This document shows, one piece after another, positions 1-6,930 of a stretch of 35,606 nt of DNA. Position numbers and translations under genes: made by a program. Under the pieces are notes generated by a model. It did no database searches and was not told the origin of the DNA. It saw nothing but the letters and a program-made list of their open reading frames with translations. Position 1 is the stretch's first letter. Each line of letters starts with the position of its first letter. The DNA is taken from the NCBI GenBank assembly GCA_900550145.1, contig URRF01000013.1:1-35606 (forward strand), in the 5' to 3' direction. This DNA is from an uncultured Mollicutes bacterium (GTDB lineage Bacteria > Bacillota_I > Bacilli_A > RF39 > UBA660).

Positions 1-1
1 A

Positions 2-850
2 TTAGAGCCAAATGAGGAAAAATATGTTACTTTTGTATGCTCGTTAGAAGAAAACATAGATGAAATAGACGGAAAAGACATTATCAATAAAGAAATAGTT
101 AGACTTAGTGAAATTATTTATGATACAGAATTATTAGATCCAAAAAACAAAAATAGTACAAACCCTGAATATATTAGTTTGGTAAAAACAATGGTAACAG
201 CTACAGATAATTTTATTGTATATAGACCTTCATTTGCTTTATATACAATTATTGCAGGATATCCATGGTTTCTTGATTGGGGACGTGATACCTTAATATC
301 ATTTGAAGGCTTGTTATTAAAAACAAAAAGATTTAACATAGCTAAAGAAGTTTTATTAACAACAATTAGAGATATAAAATTTGGTTTAGTACCAAATGGT
401 TATTCTGGATATGATAATAGACCACTATATAACAGTGTAGATTCATCATTATTACTATTTGAGCAAGTAAAGAAGTTTTTAAAATACACAGATGAGTATG
501 AATGGGTAAAACAAAATATTTATGCTTCACTAGAAAAAGTTATTAATGCATATATGGGAAAAATAGATGTAGACAATAATAATATATATATGGACTCAGA
601 TTATTTGATATCATCAGGAACTACTGATACCCAAAATACATGGATGGATGCAAAGGTAGGAGATTTTGCTGTAACACCAAGAAACGGAAAAGCAGTAGAA
701 ATAAATAGTTTATGGTATAATGCATTAAAAATAATGGAAGAATTAACGATTCTAGTAAAAGGAAAACAAGATGCAAAAAAATATGGAGATATTGCGAAAG
801 AATGTAAAAAGAGCTTTAATGAAAAATTCTATAATAAAAAAAGAAAATAA
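2..850 (+). CDS. Glycogen debranching enzyme (amylo-alpha-1,6-glucosidase, GH133), fragment lacking both ends
   Basis: The frame is open from the window edge, so the 5' end lies outside; the first ATG inside is at 179 but coding clearly starts earlier. The protein matches the catalytic C-terminal (alpha/alpha)6 domain of bacterial amylo-1,6-glucosidases, which remove branch points from glycogen in the cytoplasm. Family signatures visible are WFLDWGRDT (nt ~266-292), the acid-residue segment TWMDAKVGD (nt ~640-666) and PRNGKAVEINSLWYNAL (nt ~679-729). The protein stops abruptly after FYNKKRK. Family members continue for roughly 150-200 more residues, so the 3' part is missing. The frame breaks in an A-rich stretch (about 835-850) where sequence resembling the xseA 3' end begins in another frame. 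Family call is firm; the gene is almost certainly non-functional as drawn, either by deletion or by a chimeric assembly join. Confidence 0.88.
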   Translation, partial: LEPNEEKYVTFVCSLEENIDEIDGKDIINKEIVRLSEIIYDTELLDPKNKNSTNPEYISLVKTMVTATDNFIVYRPSFALYTIIAGYPWFLDWGRDTLISFEGLLLKTKRFNIAKEVLLTTIRDIKFGLVPNGYSGYDNRPLYNSVDSSLLLFEQVKKFLKYTDEYEWVKQNIYASLEKVINAYMGKIDVDNNNIYMDSDYLISSGTTDTQNTWMDAKVGDFAVTPRNGKAVEINSLWYNALKIMEELTILVKGKQDAKKYGDIAKECKKSFNEKFYNKKRK

Positions 851-953
851 ATGTATAGAAAATATTAAAAAATTAAATATAAATGATAAAATAGATATAT
901 ATGTATCAGATGGATGTATAACATCTTTAATAACTGATATTAAGGAGAATTGA
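838..953 (+). pseudogene. xseA: Exodeoxyribonuclease VII large subunit, C-terminal remnant
   Basis: About 37 codons in frame 3 read KENKCIENIKKLN, then NDKIDIYVSDGCITSLITD, then IKEN and stop. This resembles the end of XseA, where a 'VGDKLxIxLxDGxIxAxVxxI' beta-strand segment closes the large subunit of the DNA exonuclease. Position supports it: the stop is one base before the xseB start, the usual xseA-xseB arrangement, and the xseB ribosome site (AAGGAG, 942-947) lies inside its last codons. No start codon or upstream XseA sequence exists in the window; the debranching enzyme occupies that place in a different frame. Call rests on a short segment plus synteny. Confidence 0.62.
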
Positions 954-954
954 T

Positions 955-1182
955 ATGAAAAAAACTTTTGAAGAAAATTTAAATGAATTAGAAATGATAG
1001 TAAAAGAATTAGAAAGCGGAAATGTTAATTTAGATGATGCGATAAAGAAGTATAGTGATGCGATGAAGTTGGCAAAAGAATGTTCTGATAAAATAAACGA
1101 ATCAGAAAAATTAGTTGCAAAAATAGTAAAAGAAAATGGAAAGTTAGAAGATTTTGAGGTGGACAATGAGAAAAATGACTAG
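955..1182 (+). CDS. xseB: Exodeoxyribonuclease VII small subunit
   Basis: A 75-residue, highly charged helical protein. The sequence FEENLNELEMIVKELESG followed by a DAIKKYSDAMKLAKECSDKI-like second helix is the standard two-helix XseB pattern, and the size is normal for the family. XseB forms long helical arms that bind XseA, and together they degrade single-stranded DNA from both ends into oligonucleotides. AAGGAG lies at 942-947, seven bases before the ATG. The 3' end overlaps the start of alaS by 17 bases in another frame, so the two are translationally coupled. The partner xseA is only a remnant here, so if the junction is real this subunit has no catalytic partner at this locus. Confidence 0.93.
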   Translation: MKKTFEENLNELEMIVKELESGNVNLDDAIKKYSDAMKLAKECSDKINESEKLVAKIVKENGKLEDFEVDNEKND

Positions 1183-3841
1183 TGATGAAATAAGAAATAC
1201 ATTCTTAGAGTATTTTAAAGAACATGGACATACAATATTACCAAGTGCATCTTTACTTATTAAAAATGATCCAACATTACTTTGGAATAATGCAGGAGTA
1301 ACACCATTAAAAAAATATTTTGATGGAAGCGAAATACCTGTAAACAGAAGATTAACAAGTAGTCAAAAATGTATAAGAACAAATGATATTGAATCAGTAG
1401 GAGATAATACACATCATACATTTTTTGAAATGTTAGGTAATTTCTCTGTTGGAGATTATTTCAAAGACGAAGCAATAGAGATGGCTTTTGAATTATTAAC
1501 AAATGAAAAATACTTTGGTTTTCCACTTGAAAAACTATATATTACAGTATACAAAAATGATGATGAGGCATATGATAAATGGATTAAAATGGGAGTAGAT
1601 CCTACTCACTTAGTAAGATTAGAATCTAATTTCTGGGAAATAGGAGAAGGACCATGTGGACCGGATTCAGAAATATTTTATGACAGAGGAATAGAATATG
1701 ATAAAGATAATCTTGGAATCAAGTTATTACAAGATGAAATTGATAATTCACGTTATGTAGAAATATGGAATAATGTATTTAGCCAATTTAATTCAAAAGA
1801 GGGCTTAAAAAGAGACGAATATCCTGAATTGCCAAGTAAGAATATAGATACAGGGATGGGATTAGAAAGAATGGCCTGTATAATAGAAGGAGTAGAATCC
1901 AGTTATGATACAGATTTATTTAGAAAAATAATAAATAAAATAGAAGAACTTAGTAATAAAAAATACAATAATGATAAAGAATTTAGAATAATAGCAGATC
2001 ACATACGTACACTAACTTTTGCAATAGCAGATGGTGCAGTATTCTCAAACGAAGGAAGAGGATATGTTATAAGACGTTTACTAAGACGTTCAGTTAGATA
2101 TGGTCATGATATAGGAATTCCTGGAAAATTTATGAGTGATATAGTCCCATCAGTAGTAGAAACAATGAAAAACTACTATCCAGAATTAGAAACTAAAAAA
2201 GAATATATACAAGGAATAATAGATAAAGAAGAAGAATTATTCCAAAAAACACTAGTAAGTGGAGAAAAAAAATTAAATGAAATGCTAGAAAAAACAGAAA
2301 ATAAAACTTTATCTGGTACTGATGCATTTAAATTATACGATACTTATGGTTTTCCTTATGAACTTACAGAAGAATACTTGAAAGAAAAAGGATATACAGT
2401 TGATAAATATGAATTTGATACATGTATGAATAATCAAAAAGAAATGGCAAGAAAGTCAAGAAAAAAAGAAGCAAGTATGAATATTCAAAATGAAGCATTA
2501 CTTAATTTTAAAGAAGAAAGTAAATTTACAGGATATGAAGATTATCAAACAGATACAGAAGTAATCGCACTTATAAAAGATGGAAAATTAGTTGATGAAT
2601 TAACTGATACAGGATATGTTATATTAAAAGAAACTCCATTTTATGCAGAAATGGGTGGACAAGTATCAGATACAGGATATATATATAATGATTCACTAAA
2701 AGTTCTAGTAGAAGATTTATTCATATCTCCAAATAAAGAACATGTACATATTGTTAACGTAGAAGAAGGAGTTATACATGTTCACGATAAAGTAACTGCC
2801 AGAATAAACGTGAAAAGAAGAAATGCAATAGAAAAAAATCATAGTGCAACACATTTACTACATCAAGCACTAAAAGAAGCACTAGATTATGAAGTATTAC
2901 AAGCTGGATCAAAAGTAACAGAAAAAGAATTAAGATTTGATTTTACTTATCCAAAGAAAATAACAGACGAAGATATATGTATAATAGAGAACCTAGTAAA
3001 TGAAAAAATACAAACAAAAGTAGATGCAAAAACAGATATAATGTCACTTGATGAAGCAGTTAAAAGTGGAGCAGTGCATCAATTTGATGAAAAATATGAC
3101 AAATTAGTTAGAGTAGTAACACTTTATAATTCAGTTGAATTATGTGGTGGAACGCATGTTAAAAATTTAGGAGATATAAATAAATTTGCAATATATAATA
3201 TTGAATCAAAAGGTGCTGATGTTTATAGAATAGAAGCAACAACAGATACTAATATAGAAAGAGTATTATTTAATGCAATAAAACCATACAACGATGAAAT
3301 GGTTAAACTTCTAAATAAAGCAAAAAATATAATGGATGATGCAAAAGCAAAAAATATACAAATTGACTTTAATGTAGATATAGATAATAGTGCACCATTA
3401 AGTTACAAAGATATAATATTTAATAGAAATGAAGTAAAAACTGTAAGAGAGAAAGTAAAAGAATTTGAAAAAGAATATAATCTAAAAAAAGAAGAAAAAT
3501 TAACAAAAAATAATACAGAATTTGATACTATTAAAATAATTAATAATAAAAGTACAATAATTAAAAAAGTTAATAATTATGAAATTTCTATATTAAAAAC
3601 ACTTATAGATAATGCATTTACCAAAATAAGCAAAGGAATAATATTTGTTGCAAACATAAAAGGAAATAACGTAAATTTTATATGCAAAAGTAATTGTGAT
3701 ATAAATGCAGGTGATTTAGTAAAATATGCATCTTTAAAATCAAATGGAAATGGAGGCGGTTCAAACTCTTATGCACAAGGAGGAGGAACGGATATTACTT
3801 ACATTGATGAAATATTAAAGGATATAGAAACAAAATTATGA
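1166..3841 (+). CDS. alaS: Alanine--tRNA ligase
   Basis: Complete alanyl-tRNA synthetase of about 891 residues, the usual length. It charges tRNA-Ala in the cytoplasm and hydrolyses mischarged Ser/Gly-tRNA-Ala. Domains in order: class II catalytic core (motif 2 region with SSQKCIRTNDIE near residue 65 and HHTFFEMLGNFSVGDYFK near 83-100), tRNA-recognition helices with RGYVIRRLLRRSVRYG, the editing domain with zinc-ligand motifs HSATHLLH (near 558) and CGGTHV (near 660), and a C-terminal DHHA1 domain with a glycine-rich GNGGGSNSYAQGGG (near 861-874). The start is taken at ATG 1166 because GAGGTGG (1156-1162) lies just upstream; ATG 1175 is also possible, while the in-frame TTG at 1154 is inside the ribosome site. 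The stop overlaps ruvX by ATGA. Confidence 0.97.
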   Translation: MRKMTSDEIRNTFLEYFKEHGHTILPSASLLIKNDPTLLWNNAGVTPLKKYFDGSEIPVNRRLTSSQKCIRTNDIESVGDNTHHTFFEMLGNFSVGDYFKDEAIEMAFELLTNEKYFGFPLEKLYITVYKNDDEAYDKWIKMGVDPTHLVRLESNFWEIGEGPCGPDSEIFYDRGIEYDKDNLGIKLLQDEIDNSRYVEIWNNVFSQFNSKEGLKRDEYPELPSKNIDTGMGLERMACIIEGVESSYDTDLFRKIINKIEELSNKKYNNDKEFRIIADHIRTLTFAIADGAVFSNEGRGYVIRRLLRRSVRYGHDIGIPGKFMSDIVPSVVETMKNYYPELETKKEYIQGIIDKEEELFQKTLVSGEKKLNEMLEKTENKTLSGTDAFKLYDTYGFPYELTEEYLKEKGYTVDKYEFDTCMNNQKEMARKSRKKEASMNIQNEALLNFKEESKFTGYEDYQTDTEVIALIKDGKLVDELTDTGYVILKETPFYAEMGGQVSDTGYIYNDSLKVLVEDLFISPNKEHVHIVNVEEGVIHVHDKVTARINVKRRNAIEKNHSATHLLHQALKEALDYEVLQAGSKVTEKELRFDFTYPKKITDEDICIIENLVNEKIQTKVDAKTDIMSLDEAVKSGAVHQFDEKYDKLVRVVTLYNSVELCGGTHVKNLGDINKFAIYNIESKGADVYRIEATTDTNIERVLFNAIKPYNDEMVKLLNKAKNIMDDAKAKNIQIDFNVDIDNSAPLSYKDIIFNRNEVKTVREKVKEFEKEYNLKKEEKLTKNNTEFDTIKIINNKSTIIKKVNNYEISILKTLIDNAFTKISKGIIFVANIKGNNVNFICKSNCDINAGDLVKYASLKSNGNGGGSNSYAQGGGTDITYIDEILKDIETKL

Positions 3842-4257
3842 GATATTTAGGATTAGATTTAGGAACAAAAACTCTAGGAATATCAATAAGCGATAAAACA
3901 GGAATAATAGCAACATCACTAACCACAATAAGACATGATGATGACTTTAATTATTTAACTAAAGAATTAAAAAAAATAATTGAAGAAAGAGAAGTTGATG
4001 TATTAGTTTTAGGACTTCCAAAAAACATGAATGGTACTATTGGAGAAAGAGGAGAAACTACAATAAAATTTAAAGAAAAATTAGAAAAAGAACTAAATAA
4101 AAAAGTAATACTTGAAGATGAAAGATTAACAACAAGAATTGCAGAAAATATTTTAATAAAATCAGATATAAGCAGAAAAAAAAGAAAAAAAGTAATAGAT
4201 AAAATGTCTGCAACAGTAATACTTCAAAGCTACTTAGATAAAGTAAAACGAGAGTGA
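3838..4257 (+). CDS. ruvX: Pre-16S rRNA nuclease / putative Holliday junction resolvase (YqgF family)
   Basis: A 139-residue RNase H-fold protein of normal family length. The N-terminal GLDLGTKTLGISISD carries the first acidic catalytic residue. LGLPKNMNGTIGERG is the central family motif, and LEDERLTTRIAE supplies the next acidic residue and the conserved RLTT segment. In Escherichia coli YqgF is needed for 5'-end maturation of 16S rRNA; a resolvase role has been proposed on structural grounds. The ATG overlaps the alaS stop (ATGA, 3838-3841), so translation is coupled. In many Bacillota ireB lies between alaS and ruvX; it is absent here. Confidence 0.94.
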   Translation: MRYLGLDLGTKTLGISISDKTGIIATSLTTIRHDDDFNYLTKELKKIIEEREVDVLVLGLPKNMNGTIGERGETTIKFKEKLEKELNKKVILEDERLTTRIAENILIKSDISRKKRKKVIDKMSATVILQSYLDKVKRE

Positions 4258-4263
4258 TTATAT

Positions 4264-4773
4264 ATGAATAAATTAACTATATTAGTAGCAACAGAAGATG
4301 AAAAAAAATCATTAATACCAGAAGAATATAAAGATAATGTACTAATAACAGGTATAGGCGTTTCAAAAGTTATTGAGTCACTAAAAGATACTAAATTAAC
4401 AGGTACTATTATAAATATTGGCTATGCAGGAGCATCAAATGATATTAATGTAGGTACTATATGTAGTATTACATCTTCTTATTGCTATAGAACGATTTAT
4501 AAAAATACAGATTTAATAAACATAAACTATATAAAAGATGAAAATATTATTAATACTACATGTGCAACATCTATAGATTTCATAGAAAATAACACACTAA
4601 AAAATACACTATTTGATATGGAGTTAAGAGCAATAGTTTCATTTTATAAAAATACATATTCACTTAAAATAGTGTCAGATAATGGTTCGATGAATGACTA
4701 TGATAATGCATTAAATAAAGATTATAAAAAAATATTAAAAGAAATCCTAGATAAACATTTTAACATATTATAA
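4264..4773 (+). CDS. MTA/SAH nucleosidase-like protein (purine/uridine phosphorylase fold), short form
   Basis: A 169-residue cytoplasmic protein with the pattern of the nucleoside phosphorylase superfamily: ILITGIG-type strand (LITGIGVSKV), then the glycine-rich IINIGYAGASNDINVGTI, then TSIDFI, and late in the protein FDMELRAI and KIVSDN. These correspond to the 'NxGxAG', 'TxDxF', 'DMExAA' and 'xSD' elements of 5'-methylthioadenosine/S-adenosylhomocysteine nucleosidase. It is 50-60 residues shorter than typical MTA/SAH nucleosidases, and the alanine-alanine after DME is LR, so full activity is uncertain. It starts seven bases after the ruvX stop and belongs to the same operon. Fold assignment is fairly sure; the exact substrate is not. 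Confidence 0.68.
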   Translation: MNKLTILVATEDEKKSLIPEEYKDNVLITGIGVSKVIESLKDTKLTGTIINIGYAGASNDINVGTICSITSSYCYRTIYKNTDLININYIKDENIINTTCATSIDFIENNTLKNTLFDMELRAIVSFYKNTYSLKIVSDNGSMNDYDNALNKDYKKILKEILDKHFNIL

Positions 4774-4792
4774 AATTACTATGGAGGGTAGC

Positions 4793-5071
4793 ATGGAAAA
4801 TAAAAGTAATAACGAATTTGAAATATTTAATGATAAAGGAGAAAAAATAACCTGTAATGTACTTTTTACATTCGAATCAGACGAAACTAACAAAAATTAC
4901 ATAGTTTATACAGACAATACAAAAGATGAAAATGGAAATAAAAAAGTATATGCATCAACATTTGATCCAAAAGAAGAAAATCCAGTGTTAGGATCTATAG
5001 AAACAGAAGCAGAATGGAAAGTTATTGAAAACATTTTAAATAAATTACAGGATAGAAAAGAAAACGAATAA
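4793..5071 (+). CDS. DUF1292 family protein (YrzB-like)
   Basis: A 92-residue acidic protein with the DUF1292 layout: FEIFNDKGEKITCNVLFTFE, then NYIVYTDNT, a KKVYASTFDP segment, and a C-terminal EAEWKVIENILNKL. The molecular function is unknown, but the gene sits next to alaS and ruvX across many Bacillota, matching its place here as the last gene of the operon. The start is set at ATG 4793 because GGAGGG (4783-4788) is a good ribosome site for it; an ATG at 4781 would place that site inside the coding sequence. The stop codon lies in the loop of the terminator at 5061-5084. Confidence 0.85.
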   Translation: MENKSNNEFEIFNDKGEKITCNVLFTFESDETNKNYIVYTDNTKDENGNKKVYASTFDPKEENPVLGSIETEAEWKVIENILNKLQDRKENE

Positions 5072-5084
5072 AATCGTTTTTTTT
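5061..5084 (+). terminator. Rho-independent terminator of the alaS operon
   Basis: AAAACGA (5061-5067) pairs with TCGTTTT (5074-5080) across a six-base loop, followed by more T. The stem overlaps the last codons and stop of the DUF1292 gene. Confidence 0.7.
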
Positions 5085-5995
5085 ATATCAAAAAAAGATT
5101 CATTTAAAAGTACAGCACAATTAATAGCAGATAGTGCAGAAAAGAAATATGTAACAAACAAGTTAAATAATACTGATGAAGAAATAGCATGTGATAAAGT
5201 AGCAAAAATAAGTAGTAAAATAAGTAGTAAAGACTATGAATATTGTTTTGTAAAAATAAACGAAGAAGGAAAAGCAACAGTAACAATAGAAGGAAAAGGA
5301 AAATTTAAAGGAATGGGAATATGTAATGCATCAAAAGAAACATCAGAAATAAGTGATACATGTTCAACAGATGCGAAGTATTTTGTTTATGAGGATGCAG
5401 TTGATAAAGTAAAGGAAAGTGTATTGCATATTTATTTAGTGAAAATATCACAGAAGAAAACGCAAATACATTATGTAGTGGAAATAGTTTAGATGGTACT
5501 ACATTACAACAAGCTGTATCGGCCGGTTTTATTCCATCAACAGATTATGAAACGGCAGGATTAGATGTATCATATAGTGGAATATCAATAACAGGATATA
5601 GTATAGAAGGTGGACTAGATGTAGTAATACCAAGTAATATAAATGGTAAACAGGTAGTAGCAATAGGAGATGTTGCATTCACAACAAGAGGTGTAGAACC
5701 AACTGGAATAAGTTCTAATAACATAGAATATAAAGTAAAAACATTATATAATTTTGAAAATAAATATGATGTTGTTATAATCAAAGATGTTGCTTACTAT
5801 GGTATAGGGATAACAAGTGTGACAATACCTAATACAGTTATAAGTATAGGAAGACGTGCATTTTCCAATAATAAATTAACAAACTCAACAATAATATTTC
5901 CAACTACACCACTAACTATTGGTTGTTATGCATTTGATAATAATCTTGAGGAAATAATATATCCATCTAATGTAACTTACGTTTGTGTGGAATAA
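5085..5995 (+). pseudogene. Headless, frameshifted pilin-like / BspA-type leucine-rich-repeat protein
   Basis: Coding-like sequence with no start. In frame 3 from about 5085 it reads ISKKDSFKSTAQLIADSAEKK, resembling the segment after the N-terminal helix of type IV prepilin-like proteins of this phylum (inference); the FTLVE-type leader is missing. A cysteine-containing globular part follows (YCFVKINEEGKATVTIEG). Near 5420 the frame shifts by one base: frame 3 soon hits stops, while frame 2 continues from AYLFSENITEENANTLC to the end. The second half has BspA/LRR_5-like repeats (DVVIPSNINGKQVVAIGD, SVTIPNTVISIGRRAF, EEIIYPSNVTYV). A 12-base tandem duplication (ATAAGTAGTAAA twice, near 5206-5230) encodes the ISSKISSK stretch. 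No promoter or ribosome site is seen after the preceding terminator, so it is probably dead. Confidence 0.66.
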
Positions 5996-6018
5996 TCACT
6001 TTAATAGTGATTTTTATT
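5994..6018 (+). terminator. Terminator after the pilin/LRR pseudogene
   Basis: AATCACT (5994-6000), loop TTAAT, AGTGATT (6006-6012), then a T-rich tail. It overlaps the TAA of the pseudogene, which suggests this 3' end is native. Confidence 0.65.
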
Positions 6019-6019
6019 T

Positions 6020-6051
6020 AAAAAAACAAGGGGTAATTTATACCTCTTGTT
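6020..6051 (-). terminator. Terminator of the TasA-like gene
   Basis: On the minus strand AACAAGAGGTA pairs with TACCCCTTGTT (one A/C mismatch) across a five-base loop, followed by seven T. The stem overlaps the last four codons and stop of the gene. Together with the plus-strand terminator it forms a convergent pair. Confidence 0.68.
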
Positions 6052-6652
6052 CGAAACTCATTGTTGCTGTTATTTGTAGTTCTGTATTGTTATTAGATGC
6101 ATCTATTCCTATTTGAGTATCTGCTTCATCATTCATTTTTTCATTTTCTCCTTCATACCATTCAAAGAATACTCTTATTGTAAATGGTTCGAAAGTTTTG
6201 TTTTGGTTATAGTTTACTGTTCCATTTATTTTTCCATCGACTAGAGATATTGTTTGTATTTCATCTCCCTCAGTATAACTACTATCTATGATTGAATATT
6301 TAGAGATTATTAAATCAGGGATATTTCCATTTATTATATTTAGAGAAACGGAATAATTAAAAGAAACTTCTACGTTTGAAGGGTCTACTACTATATCGAA
6401 ATATCCCTTAGAAGAAGGGGCTACAACATTACTAGCAACATGATTGTTGCCTTCCATAACTGGTGTTAACTTCATTGTAGATATTGAACCATTAGTTATA
6501 TCATTGTTATTAATTTTTATTTCCCATTTTGAGAATTGGATTTTAATATCACTAGTTGCATCAGCAATATACCTTGAATAGGTATGACTCATTAGTCCAA
6601 GTGTTAATGATAAAGACACTAAAACCATAAGAACTTTTAACTTTTTAATCAT
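6038..6652 (-). CDS. Exported TasA/camelysin-like protein with SipW-type signal peptide
   Basis: A 204-residue secreted protein. Residues 1-24 form a basic, hydrophobic leader (KKLKVLMVLVSLSLTLGLMS), followed at once by HTYSRYIADATSDIKIQFSKW. This is how the TasA/CalY (camelysin) family begins: a SipW-type signal peptide, then a short alternating segment and a beta-sandwich. The rest is beta-rich and acidic, with a single-domain look and no cell-wall sorting motif. Known TasA proteins polymerise into biofilm fibres after cleavage by SipW; the only signal peptidase in this window is in the pilus operon at 11132. The ribosome site is strong (AGGAGGGG before GTAGC-ATG on the minus strand). Family call is moderately sure; fibre formation is inference. 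Confidence 0.6.
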   Translation of the reverse strand: MIKKLKVLMVLVSLSLTLGLMSHTYSRYIADATSDIKIQFSKWEIKINNNDITNGSISTMKLTPVMEGNNHVASNVVAPSSKGYFDIVVDPSNVEVSFNYSVSLNIINGNIPDLIISKYSIIDSSYTEGDEIQTISLVDGKINGTVNYNQNKTFEPFTIRVFFEWYEGENEKMNDEADTQIGIDASNNNTELQITATMSFEQEV

Positions 6653-6663
6653 GCTACCCCTCC

Positions 6664-6750
6664 TTTACATAATCATTGTACTATCATATATGTAAAACAT
6701 CAACAAAAAATATGTAAAATTAATTTGGTTTACGCACAATTTTACATATT
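6664..6750. repeat. Array of TATGTAAAA motifs with a 13-bp perfect inverted repeat
   Basis: Copies occur at 6689-6697 and 6711-6719 (plus) and 6741-6749 (inverted), with a partial inverted copy at 6664-6671 beside the ribosome site of the TasA-like gene. The 6711 and 6741 copies extend into a perfect inverted repeat: AATATGTAAAATT (6709-6721) and AATTTTACATATT (6738-6750), with a 16-base asymmetric centre. The array spans the gap between two divergent promoters. It could be an operator, or an attachment site of the adjacent serine recombinase, whose sites are typically imperfect inverted repeats around a short core. Confidence 0.6.
6675..6703 (-). promoter_or_regulatory. SigA-type promoter of the TasA-like gene
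   Basis: On the minus strand TTGATG (6703-6698), a 17-base spacer and TACAAT (6680-6675). The spacer contains one copy of the repeated TATGTAAAA motif. Confidence 0.6.
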
Positions 6751-6752
6751 GA

Positions 6753-6781
6753 TTGACAACTCATATTGTGAATAATAAAGC
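6753..6781 (+). promoter_or_regulatory. Probable promoter of the first recombinase cassette
   Basis: A perfect TTGACA at 6753-6758 lies three bases after the right arm of the inverted repeat. The -10 is poor: TAAAGC at 17-base spacing or TAATAA at 14. Expression may need help or may be held low. Confidence 0.4.
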
Positions 6782-6804
6782 ATATTAATTATTGAGGTGA
6801 TTTT

Positions 6805-6930
6805 ATGGATGTTAATGAAATTTACTATGAAATAGCACTTAAAATAAATGAGAAGTTATATAATCAAAATGTTATTACATTTTCTATGTATAATGAGGCC
6901 TTGAGAACTTTATTGGGATATAAAAAATAA
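6805..6930 (+). CDS. Small SHOCT-like protein of recombinase cassette 1
   Basis: A 41-residue protein with GAGGTG eight bases before its ATG. Its stop overlaps the recombinase start (TAATG), so the two are coupled. The sequence MDVNEIYYEIALKINEK is followed by LYNQNVITFSMYNEALRTLL, resembling the SHOCT pattern (helix, G/N-x-IT, helix ending LL). It is clearly related to the small protein before the second recombinase at 18529: both have EI-x-x-E-(I/V)-A-L, then N-x-x-L-(Y/F)-N-x-N, then I-(T/S)-(F/Y)-x-M. Conservation of the pair implies a working partnership, possibly as a directionality or regulatory factor; that role is inference. Confidence 0.7.
   Translation: MDVNEIYYEIALKINEKLYNQNVITFSMYNEALRTLLGYKK

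Noticed and set aside
5104..5286. Minus-strand frame of 60 leucine/tyrosine-rich codons
   Set aside because: It is the antisense shadow of the pilin-like pseudogene; no ribosome site, and the composition is an artefact of AAA/AAT-rich sense codons.
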